DNA of 64,000 nucleotides from Deroplatys truncata (lineage: Eukaryota > Arthropoda > Insecta > Mantodea > Mantidae), in the NCBI GenBank assembly GCA_030765065.1, contig CM060990.1, forward strand, positions 462,653,321-462,717,320. The letters are read 5' to 3'. The notes beneath the pieces were generated by a model that had not been told where the DNA came from, ran no database searches, and saw only the letters and a list, made by a program, of their open reading frames with translations. Below are positions 1 through 8,919 of the stretch, piece by piece. Made by a program: the position numbers and the translations under genes. Numbering within the stretch: the first letter of the stretch is position 1; each line of letters starts with the position of its first letter.

Positions 1-2
1 TT

Positions 3-359
3 GGAAACCAAAATAAATATTCCACAAGGCAGGAGTATTTGAAATCACTATCTTTGGCTTTACTGTTGCAACAGCTACAAAGGAGAGCAACAGCATCAAA
101 TCTATCAGATGATTTGAAAGGACTTTTGACAAAATATAAACCTGAAGAATCCGGCGTAGATGAATTGTCAAATACACCACTATGCACATTGAAAAGGAAA
201 CGATGTGAACCCAGCAACAAAGACAAAATGAACTGCAAAACTAAACATGCATGTGGGAAATGCAACACCCCCCTGTGTTTGAGCAAACATGCTAAAATTA
301 TTTGCTATATTTGCTTAGTCGGGGAAAACACGGGTGAAATAGTAGATGATTCTGAGTAA
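3..359 (+). CDS. piggyBac-like transposase, C-terminal part (partial)
   Basis: The frame is open from the first bases of the window to a stop at 357-359, so about 118 C-terminal residues of a longer protein are visible. The tail contains the cysteine-rich domain typical of piggyBac transposases, with a HACGKCNTPLCLSKHAKIIC core. In that family this ring/PHD-like zinc-binding tail recognises the element ends. The catalytic DDD core would lie upstream, outside the window. The frame is uninterrupted here. The first internal ATG is at 39, but the reading frame continues upstream of it, so it is unlikely to be the real start. Confidence 0.75.
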   Translation, partial: GNQNKYSTRQEYLKSLSLALLLQQLQRRATASNLSDDLKGLLTKYKPEESGVDELSNTPLCTLKRKRCEPSNKDKMNCKTKHACGKCNTPLCLSKHAKIICYICLVGENTGEIVDDSE

Positions 360-512
360 CTGAACATTTGAAATTACAGGTTGTAAGTATACCTGGAAAT
401 GGCAATGTATTTCTTTATACTTACAATTTATAACGTATATGTACTCATATTTTAGCTTGTATTTTTGTTGTAAGATAATACCTCTTAATGAAAGCCTTGT
501 ATGCTTAATCTA

Positions 513-518
513 AATAAA
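513..518 (+). promoter_or_regulatory. Poly(A) signal of the piggyBac transposase
   Basis: AATAAA lies about 155 bases after the transposase stop and before the terminal repeat, where the 3' end of the transcript would be expected. Confidence 0.4.
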
Positions 519-654
519 GGTAAAAACATTGGAAAAAAATAAACGAAAGAAAAAACAAAAATACAAACAATAACAACAAAAATATAGCGCGGGTCTACCA
601 GGCCCCGCGCGACTAACGGCGTTCTACCAAAGCGCGCGCCTGACGGAGGGTTAA

Positions 655-1933
655 GTAATCTAGATTTATCCTATATGGAGCCACAGGTACCAAAATATCA
701 AATTACTCACCTTTCGTTCTTTATCACAGTTTCATTTTTTCATTACTGTTTGTACTAGCGGTTGGTCAGACCTGGCCTAACAAAGGGAAACGCCACATAG
801 GCAGACTCCATCGTTGTGGAGTATATAAGTTAGCCAGCCTGTAGTTTGGTTTACAGCTTATCAGAGCGGTGTGCTATTACAGATAAGAGGTCTCGCAATC
901 TTTGCGCAAAGACTCTGTTAAGCAAATTACGGCTATATAACATTGCTTTGACATAACTTTGAAGTGAGTACGTATTATAAGTTGTAAATGACCGAGCATA
1001 AAGACTTAGATTAAATTGATCTGATTCCCAGCAGTGTCGGCAGTCCAAAAGACGTTCCTATAAAGCAGTGTTGTATACCTAGTGATTAGGAAAGATCGGC
1101 CGAAAATTTTTTCTACTCGAAGTTTTCTGGATGTTTGATGGCTGGAAATGAGACGGCAACTAAAGAAAGCTGGGAAAATACATTTTAATTGGGGTTTCTT
1201 TCTCCTGCTTAAACCTTGTGTGTTACTCCAATTACTACACACCAGGCATTAAAACATTTGTGTTAAAATAACTAAAATATGGTGAGTAATTTAGCTCTAT
1301 ATTATTACCTATATAAGTTTGTTTCTTAACTGACGATGTACTCAGATGCAAGAAGGGTGTCGAAAACACACATATTTATTTATGTTCGCTAGCTGATCGA
1401 AAAAATGGAGTCTAAACTAGTTTTTGGATGAGTTCATTATTGCCACTTTTAAATTTTTATCTGAGGATAGTCTTTTGCAGATGTTTTTCTCACCTTAAAA
1501 GTTTGAATCGTAGGAAAATTCAAGCCTGGAATATTCCGGGTTGGTTTTAAGCTTGGCTGTTTTTAATTGACTGTTTCGTAGCAAATATATTCAAAACCCA
1601 CAACAAAACAGGAAGTAGACGTAGAAATTTGCATGTTTACGTCGTACATCCACTTAACTATTTTAAATTGCTATACATAGGTAAAGAAGATGAAATTTGG
1701 TGGGATGTGAAATGTATATCCAAAGTTGTTTCAGTAACTGTTAAATCTATTGCCTATTTCTTAAAAACATAATGCTACTGATTTGTTCTATTTCCATATA
1801 TCTTAAGCATCCGTCAAGCTCTGAACTATATTTCGAATAGAAGCGGTATCTATAGATATCATTCTCTTAGGAGATAATTCAATACTCAAATTCCAATGAA
1901 AAATGATAATACCATTTTGATCTGCGAACGCCT
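655..1933. other. Intergenic, no gene recognised
   Basis: No homology or long reading frame is seen. TATATAAG at 822-829 is followed by a moderately GC-richer 400-base stretch, and an ATG directly abutting a consensus donor (ATG|GTGAGT) sits near 1279-1287. This could be a promoter plus a 5' exon, or chance. It is listed under findings and not called as a gene. Confidence 0.3.
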
Positions 1934-3450
1934 GTATCAACAGGAAAGAAAGAAAACCTTTTTTTCGCACTTTTCGTCGCATTATAAATACCCACTGACA
2001 AATAAAACCAAGTCCTATTGAGGTATATGATGGAACAGCAACTAATCTACATTTATTTGTAATATTTATTTTATCCTTAAGCACCTTGCTTTTCCATAGT
2101 GATGGGACGAAACCACTATTTCTCGATGCTCGATACCGATACTGACTTTTTGAGCACCGATACTCAATACTCACTTTGTAAAAACTGTAAAGGTGATAGC
2201 TTCTTCGCTGAATTATGTTATGAGTAGTTTTCTGTGTATAAACCCATGTAACCAATTTTGCATTGTATGCTAATTCCGAAATTGTTCCTGTTTGACATCC
2301 TCCAAATGACAGCAATTTTTTATCTTGATAATGCCACAAATTATACAGAGTGAACCAGAACTCCAAAAACAAACTTTCAGAGGTTGTTCAGGGATACTTT
2401 CTGAGTATTTTGGTATCAGGGAACTACGGTCTCCGGTGACTCGTTAACAGACTGATTGCGTTTCATTTGGTTCCTTGTCCCGTTAGCTTTGTATTGCACT
2501 GAAAATACTGCACAATAGTGCAAATGCCGACAGTATACTCTGTGTATCTTGTTTGTAAACTGTTTCCATTCGCTCACGGTACCTTCTGTTGAAAACAGTA
2601 ATGCCCTCTTTAACTCCTTGCCCCCAAGTTTGCATTCAGTACTGCTCGGTTATGCCTATGGTTTTGTTTTTCCGGTAGTGTTAGTGTGTGTTGTATCAAC
2701 AGGAAAGAAAGAAAACCTTTTTTTCGCACTTTTCGTCGCATTATAATTACCCACTGACAAATAAAACCAAGTCCTATTGAGGTATATGATGGAACAGCAA
2801 CTAATCTACATTTATTTGTAATATTTATTTTATCCTTAAGCACCTTGCTTTTCCATAGTGATGGGACGAAACCACTATTTCTCGATGCTCGATACCGATA
2901 CTGACTTTTTGAGCACCGATACTTAATACTCACTTTGTAAAAACTGTAAAGGTGATAGCTTCTTCGCTGAATTATGTTATGAGTAGTTTTCTGTGTATAA
3001 ACCCATGTAACCAATTTTGCATTGTATGCTAATTCCGAAATTGTTCCTGTTTGACATCCTCCAAATGACAGCAATTTTTTTATCTTGATACTGCCACAAA
3101 TTATACAGAGTGAACCAGAACTCCAAAAACAAACTTTCAGAGGTTGTTCAGGGATACTTTCTGAGTATTTTGGTATCAAGGAACTGCGGTCTCCGGTGAC
3201 TCGTTAACAGACTGATTGCGTTTCATTTGGTTCCTTGTCCCGTTAGCTTTGTATCTGTATTGCACTGAAAATACTGCACAATAGTGCAAATGCCGACAGT
3301 ATTATCTGTGTATCTTGTTTGTAAACTGTTTCCATTCGCTCACGGTACCTACTGCTGAAAACAGTAATGCCCTCTTTAACTCCTTGCCCCCAAGTTTGCA
3401 TTCAGTACTGCTCGGTTATGCCTATGGTTTTGTTTTTCCGGTAGTGTTAG
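1934..3450. repeat. Tandem duplication, two copies of a ~759-bp unit
   Basis: The segment 1934-2692 is repeated almost exactly at 2693-3450, offset 759 bases; both start GTATCAACAGGAAAG and end at TCCGGTAGTGTTAG. Each unit contains the sequence that matches, inverted, the right end of the IS630/Tc1-type element at 16640-16755. So the duplicated block carries its left terminal repeat plus some flanking DNA. The long minus-strand frames at 1803-2372 and 2610-3179 are simply the same non-coding sequence read twice. Confidence 0.8.
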
Positions 3451-3923
3451 TTGTGCGTTAACAGTAATAAACAACAGTATAGATAGGTTTGCTGATGAAG
3501 GGTTGGCCGATTCAGTTTGGGTTCACTGAATGCAATGGTAGAGTGGCACAACGACACTATGCTGAGCTGTTCCCGCACCGACGGCAGCGACATCACAGCA
3601 CTTTTGCAAATATGTACATATGCGCCGAGAGAAACTTGATCCTTCCATGTTAGAATGAAAGATGCTGGCCGTGTGAGATATGCCTGAACACCCGATCTGG
3701 AAGATAATGTCTTACACGTGATTGGTGACAATCCTGCTAGTAGTCGGCGCGTTGCACAAGCTCTGAACGCAGCCAATCAACTGATTTGAGAGGTGTACAT
3801 GAACAACAATTCCACCCGTATCATCCACAGAAGGTGTAGTCATTGCAGCCAGCGGACTTATCATTTCAAATGGGGTTTTATATGGGTTCCTACAGCAAAG
3901 TGCAAAAAACTACAATTTTCCGG
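3447..3923 (+). pseudogene. IS630/Tc1-type transposase, N-terminal half (broken)
   Basis: With frameshifts and stops, the plus strand reads fragments such as QRHYAELFPHRRQ and, later, FHPYHPQKV, which match the N-terminal helix-turn-helix region of a common insect DD34E transposase family. These proteins bind the transposon ends and cut and paste the element. The block stops exactly at the left edge of the inserted polymerase element, and the next block of the family continues at 15197. Multiple stops show that it was, or has become, inactive. Confidence 0.7.
3918..3923 (+). repeat. Left 6-bp target-site duplication of the palindromic element
   Basis: TTCCGG directly precedes the terminal AGTAGG. 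The right copy (15197-15202) is TTCCTG, one mismatch in six. Six-base duplications are characteristic of Polinton/Maverick integrases. Confidence 0.75.
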
Positions 3924-4080
3924 AGTAGGTAAATATAGAGAGAGCTGGCGCAGTTTTTTGGGCATATATGGGAAAGCATAGGGAAAACCAGGCTGGATGG
4001 GGCGGTTCAAGGAGGAAAATGGGTTTAATATGGGAGAGATAGGGAATACGACGACCGATACTACGCTAGACAAGGTTGAA

Positions 4081-4880
4081 GGAGGGAAATACGTTTATAT
4101 GGAAGAGATAGTAGAGAGGTGTTAGACTAGACAGAGGTCGAGGAGTAGAGTATGGTTTATATGAAAGGTATAGGAAAACGAGGACGGGTGTTAGGCTAGA
4201 CAGAGTTTGTGGAGTAGAGTGTAGTTTATATGAGAGGTATAGGAAAACGAGGAGAGGTGTTAGGCTAGACAGAAGTCGAGGAGTAGAGTATGGGTTATAT
4301 GAGAGGTATAGGAAAACGAGGAGAGGTATTAGGCTAAGGAGGTTGAGTATGCGTTTATAAGGAGAGACGAGAAAACGTAGAGATCCTATAATAGGATAGA
4401 CAGGTGGGAAAGGTAGAATGTGTGTTATATGAGCGGTATAGGAAACCAAAGAGAGATACTCAGCTAGAGAAGGGCAGGAGGAGAATGCGCTTTATGAGAG
4501 GTAGGGATACGAGGAGAAATGCTAGGCCAGACAGATGTTGAGGAGTAGATTATGTGTTTATAGGGGGAAGATAGGGAAGATGCTAAACTAGAAAGAGGCT
4601 GAAAGTAGAGTATGCGTTTGTATGTATGAGAGGTATAGGAAAACGAGGAGAGGTGTTAGGCTAGACAGAGGTCAAAAATAGAGTGTGGTTTATATGAGAG
4701 GTATAGGAAAACGAGGAGAGGAGTTAGACTAGACAGAGGTCGAGGAGCAGAGTATGATTTATATGAGAGTCATAGGAAAACGAGAGAGGTGTTAAGCAAG
4801 ACAGAGCTAGAGGAGTAGAGTATGGTTTATATGAGAGGTATAGGAACAGGAGGAGAGGTGTTAGGCTAGACAGATACTAA
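4081..4880 (+). repeat. Array A (left): 69-bp tandem repeat
   Basis: Units with a core like GTTAGGCTAGACAGAGGTCG recur at 4121, 4190, 4259 and 4328, an exact 69-base period, and then more loosely to about 4880. Roughly ten units are present. The inverted counterpart is at 14220-15005. No conserved protein is evident. Confidence 0.8.
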
Positions 4881-5027
4881 AGGAGTAGCAATATGGGTTT
4901 ATATACAGGAGAGATAGGGAATAGCAGGTGCTAGACTTGAAAGCGACTTTAGACGTGAACTTCATGGAAAACTGTTTCATGTCAATGTTCTAGACATGCT
5001 CATCACGTAACATATTCAGGGAAAAAG

Positions 5028-5360
5028 ATGACCCATAAAGGAAAAAAGGTGACCAGCAAAGGGAAAAAGGTGACCAGTAAAGGGAAAAAGGTGACCCATA
5101 AAGAGAAAAAGGTGACCAGCAAAGGGAAAAAGGTGACCAGCAAAGGGAAAAAGGTGACCAGCAATGAGAAAAATGTGACCAGCAATGGGAAAAATGTGAC
5201 CAGCAAAAGGAAAAAGGTGACCAGCAAAGGGAAAAAGGTGACATGCAAAGGGAAAAAGGTGACAAGCAAAGGGAAAAAGGTGACCAGCAAAAGGAAAAAG
5301 GTGACCAGCAAAGGGAAAAATGTGACCAGCAAAGGGAAGGAGGTGACCCACAAAGGGAAA
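5028..5360 (+). repeat. Array B (left): 21-bp tandem repeat
   Basis: About fifteen copies of a 21-base unit centred on GGTGACCAGCAAAGGG. Because 21 is a multiple of three and the unit lacks stops, long frames are open on both strands (a seven-residue repeat such as KGKKVTS). That is a by-product of the periodicity and I do not call a gene. The inverted counterpart is at 13800-14105. Confidence 0.85.
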
Positions 5361-5429
5361 AGGGTAGGGAAAATGTGTCCCACTAACGTAAAAAGGTGGG
5401 TAATTCAGGTAGCAACACAGGGTAGGGCA

Positions 5430-5800
5430 GATTCCGGGAAGCGGATGTAGCATAGTTCCGTATGATGTTACAGGTAATTCAGATAGTATCGTGGGTATTT
5501 AGGATAATTCAAGTATCATAGGTGTTTAGAGTCACTCAGCTAGTATCACAGGAGGCTAGATTCCAGAGGCAGGGCGTATCATAGCTGTATATGATTTCAC
5601 AGGCAATTCAGCTAATATCGAGAGCATTTAAGCTAAGTCAGCCACTATCACAGGAGGCTTGGTCGTGCTAATTTGGAGCAGGAATTCGTATCAGAGGTAT
5701 TTAATGTAGTTTCACATGATTGCGGTAGTATACCAGGTATTTAAGTCATTTTAACAGGTAATTCAACTAGTATCACAGGTACTCGTGGTAATATAGAGAG
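5430..5800 (+). repeat. Array C (left): degenerate ~30-bp repeat
   Basis: Repeated short blocks such as TAATTCAGCTAGTATCACAGG alternate with variable text. The matching array in the right arm (12930-13770) is more than twice as long, so this array has contracted here or expanded there. Confidence 0.75.
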
Positions 5801-5959
5801 TAATTAGATTATAAACATTTCTCATCCAACGTTACAACAATTTATATACTTTCTTCTAAATCTTACAAACTTATTATATGTTAAACAGTTATTGTACGAT
5901 GCGGAGAGGGATAAACTGCATATTGGTTCACAAATTGTAAAGCATTGCCTCAACATACC

Positions 5960-5965
5960 TTTATT
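5960..5965 (-). promoter_or_regulatory. Poly(A) signal of the left-arm polymerase copy
   Basis: TTTATT on the plus strand is AATAAA on the minus strand, about 200 bases beyond the stop of the minus-strand polymerase copy. It is the exact counterpart of 12748-12753 in the right arm. Confidence 0.45.
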
Positions 5966-6169
5966 TTAGTTCGTTGTAGGTGTCTCTCCCCTTTTATCTA
6001 GGCTTGAGACTAGCACTAGGATTGCTCCTAATGGCAGGGTTACCACGTTCCCTTCCACCTTCTTCTTTCTTCATCAGGCGTCTGCTAGTTGCATACACAG
6101 CACACGGATAAACTTCATTTTTTAAGATTGTAGACTCACAGAAAATCTTCATCTTCGACTTACATTCTC

Positions 6170-8270
6170 TTAAGCACTGTTTGTAATACTGTAATGTCCA
6201 TACGCATAGGTAGTTATTCCATCCTCAGCAATAATTCTTTTATCATCAAAGGGATTCAATGTAATTTTATTCACTTGCACTGTGGTAACAGCATGATTTC
6301 GTGATAGGATTAGATTCATGGGCGTTCTGATGATTTCACAGGTTTTAAGACAGTCTATATAGCTGTCAAACGTAATGTACTGCTTAATAGCGCTACGTTT
6401 TATACCTTTAATCTTTTTTATCATCGAGCCTTGAATATCTAAGGCAAACATCTTAGGTCGTAGTCCAACAAAGCGTAGAATGATTTTGCCATTAGCCTCA
6501 TCTTTAAATTTTCCCAATACGTTCTTGTTCTGAGTAGAGTGGCATATATGCTTGACAGGGTAATCGGCTGTATCCAGATGCTCAAGAAATCGTAGCTTGT
6601 CCTGGTACACATCTTCAGTTGTTACACGATGAATGAATGAATCAGTGTCCATATACATAAGCTTCAGGTTTTCAGCTCCATAATAAGGCAACAACACGTC
6701 GTAATGATAGTGATACATTAATGTCTTGGAGATGTCCAACACACTCATTCCAATGTATATAGGCTTGTTGAACACAATCTGACGAGAGGCCATATGTACA
6801 GCAGCTAGATTAGCAGCATATATCGACCTATCAATAAACGTAGGCTTGGCGATCAACTTTTCTAGAGTCTTCTCATTTGTCACCAGTCGTATATCCACAC
6901 GGCTACGCAGGTTCTCCATAGTTTTTCCAAACATGGCGTTGTTAAAGAGCTTGTAGAGATCCTTCTCGAAGTCATTTGCAGCTTGTTGTCGTAGCCTGTT
7001 GTTAAATTCCACATAAGGTTTCAACCACCGAGACTGTCGGAATTGTAGCACACGATGGAGTTTTGTTAGTCGTAGTCCATGACTAAGAGCCTGCTTCAAA
7101 GCCATGTAATGCACTACATACTGCTTTCGAGGTCCAAGATAAGGTATCAGTTTTTTTTAGATGCTTCCATTGGCTTCATACACTCAGGCAGGAAAGGTAG
7201 ATCATTGTGTAGATCGTGATGTCGACTTCTAATATGTAGCCATGAGGATCATCTTCTTGCACTCTTTCTAAGTTGATTTCTTCAGGTGACACCCACTGAG
7301 ATCCTCCATAAGGGAGGGCGTGGCACATTGCCCACCCATATTGGTTATTAGCGTCCTCGTATGTGATAAATTGGGTTGGTCTCGACGGATCAAACTTCTC
7401 CATATAAGTGTTATTAGCCTCTGCATACCGATGGGAAACTTGGCATAAACCTCCTCTTATACCTGATTCCTCCATGAGTAGTTGATCATAATCTTGTAAC
7501 AGTTCCAACTTAATTCCTGTATACAACAACATGGCGTCCCATGTAAGTCCTCGAGAGGTAAAATAATGCGCGGGATCAACTTTGTGTGTTTTGAGGGTTT
7601 GCTCTCTGAACGTTTCAAAGACATCAGCTAGAAGAAGCACATCCGAAGTTAAGTACAGGTCGCTGTACTCGCCCAGGTTTCTCATATTAAACAGCTCCCA
7701 TACATTTCTAGCATGATCGTAGTCAGCATCACTAATTTCTTCTTCATTTAATCTATTGTAGAAGGTGTGCTTAGGAGGCAAGCAGGTCTCGTTCAAAACA
7801 TCCCAGGAAGTGATGTAATCATAGGGAAATACCCACTTACGAGTCATCAACTTCAATTTGTCTTCTCCAAAGTACTTTAGTGTTTCAGGATATGAGGTTA
7901 GATTTTTTACCAACTTATCCAAGCTTGTACTGTGGAATCGGAAGCTGTCCACAAATCGAAGATTGATATCTCCTACATACTTGGTGAATGAGATATAGCT
8001 TTCTTCAGAGTTAGGAATTACCTCCACACGTTCACTTGTATAACCCAGCTCCTTAACAATGAAATGAGAGTCATATCCGCTAAGGTTATGCATGAAGACT
8101 GGAATATATTTAGGTGTTTTACAGGGTAAATTGCATTCATTATGAAGACTTCCACGATATTCACCGCTGATGTGATCATGGTCGCGTACTTTGTAGTTCT
8201 CTTCTGTAAAGCCTTTACCACACAAGTAGCATGTCGTAGAAGACTCAAAATCCTTTTGCTGCTGGTCCAT
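6170..8270 (-). pseudogene. Truncated family B DNA polymerase copy in the left arm
   Basis: The minus strand encodes the last ~700 residues of the polymerase, in two frames (8270-7176, then 7114-6170). From the N-terminus: a zinc/HNH-like block (CYLCGKGF...DHDH...HNEC) resembling recombination endonuclease VII, exonuclease motif II (HNLSGYDSHF), exonuclease motif III (YLTSDVLLLADVFE), palm motif A (DANNQYGWAM), motif B (FNNAMFGKTMEN) and motif C (YMDTDSF). The N-terminal third with exonuclease motif I is absent. A frameshifting deletion near 7210-7230 and a stop near 7155 break it, and the same lesions occur in the right arm. Motif A keeps the usual alanine (DANN), whereas the right copy reads DTNN. 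No obvious promoter or start sits upstream, so expression of this copy is doubtful. Confidence 0.8.
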
Positions 8271-8627
8271 AAGTTTCAGAGGCTTGGCAGATTACCAAGA
8301 TGGGAAGATGGAAAGGAAGAATTGAAAAGGGAATAAAAACATGAAATAATGTAGTATATACATATATTTAACTAAATAAGGGGGACATCTTCTAGGTTTC
8401 CTTTTAAGCTTTTACTTTTAAGTATTGTGATAATACAGCTTGAATTAACCTTGGTACAATAGGTGGTGATGGTGGTGGTGGTGGTAGTGGTGGTAGGCTT
8501 TGAATTTGAAATATATGTCTGAATGAGCGTGTGGGAATACTTCTCTTGCTGGTGTGACAGCATAAGCAGGTAGTTATGAGACGAGTTTAAACGTGTTTGA
8601 TGCTGCCAGACATCCAGTCTCTGGGTG

Positions 8628-8635
8628 TGACGTCA
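8628..8635 (+). promoter_or_regulatory. CRE/ATF-type palindrome upstream of the polymerase gene
   Basis: TGACGTCA is a perfect cyclic-AMP response element core, about 125 bases upstream of the TATA box and within the imperfect direct repeat. Binding in the host is inferred only. Confidence 0.35.
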
Positions 8636-8752
8636 TAAACATCCTGTCTCTGGACGTGAGGTTATATGGCTGTGGTTAATACGCGTAGAGCGATCATATA
8701 CAACTAGTTATGGAGCGAGCTTATGATTGATCTAAAAGGTTCGTGCTCCCTC

Positions 8753-8788
8753 TATAAATTTGGTGATCTAGGGCATTGGACTTCATTG
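8753..8788 (+). promoter_or_regulatory. Core promoter of the polymerase gene (TATA + initiator)
   Basis: TATAAA at 8753-8758 is followed 32 bases later by the A of TCATTG (8785), the spacing expected of an arthropod RNA polymerase II promoter. The initiator context CTTCATTGTGCTA is repeated at 63711 in the second, diverged element, ahead of its polymerase start, although the TATA box is not conserved there. It would give a 5' UTR of about 135 bases. Confidence 0.55.
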
Positions 8789-8919
8789 TGCTAATTAGTC
8801 TTGAGGTGCTAACATCGTGTTCTCTCCAAGAATAATCAGCTTTCTAAAGTTGTATCAAGGTGAAGAGGTCTACATTTCCCTTGAAGAAGGATTAATACGT
8901 TATTACCTCAAGAATAAAG

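Larger units (their letters stand above)
1..654 (+). mobile_element. 3' end of a piggyBac-like transposon
   Basis: The window opens inside the transposase of a piggyBac-type DNA transposon. The coding end (to 359) is followed by an AT-rich 3' region and then a GC-rich terminal stretch (about 585-650) with repeated GCGCG and CTACC motifs. The last bases read ...GACGGAGGG followed by TTAA at 651-654. Read from outside, the end is CCCTCCG..., and piggyBac ends normally begin CCCT/CCCY next to a TTAA target duplication. The 5' half lies outside the window, so integrity of the whole element cannot be judged. Confidence 0.8.
3924..8292. repeat. Left inverted-repeat arm (4.4 kb) of element 1
   Basis: This arm is the reverse complement of 10421-15196. 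By eye the coding parts agree at about 98-99% and the outer 200 bases at about 96%. Homology stops at 8292-8300, just past the codons preceding MDQQQK, within an ATTACCAA microhomology. The arm is about 400 bases shorter than the right one, and most of the difference lies in the innermost array. Confidence 0.85.
8293..8919. other. Single-copy loop, non-coding leader of element 1
   Basis: This is the unique spacer between the left arm and the polymerase start. It contains a TGG/GGT-rich low-complexity run (about 8465-8500), an imperfect direct repeat (CATCCAGTCTCTGG near 8611 and CATCCTGTCTCTGG near 8640), a CRE-like palindrome and a TATA/initiator promoter. No reading frame is supported. Confidence 0.6.

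Noticed and set aside
1803..3179. Two 189-codon minus-strand frames with near-identical sequence
   Set aside because: They are the same non-coding block present twice through the 759-bp tandem duplication. It includes transposon terminal repeat sequence and shows no protein homology.
5028..5360. CRISPR-like regular repeats
   Set aside because: The 21-bp units are contiguous, with no spacers, in an arthropod transposon.
5003..5453. Several long overlapping frames on both strands (up to 145 codons), mirrored at 13800-14118
   Set aside because: They come from a 21-bp tandem repeat without stop codons, so every frame in phase stays open. Composition is pure repeat (KGKKVTS, PLLVTFF, FAGHLFP) with no independent support for translation.
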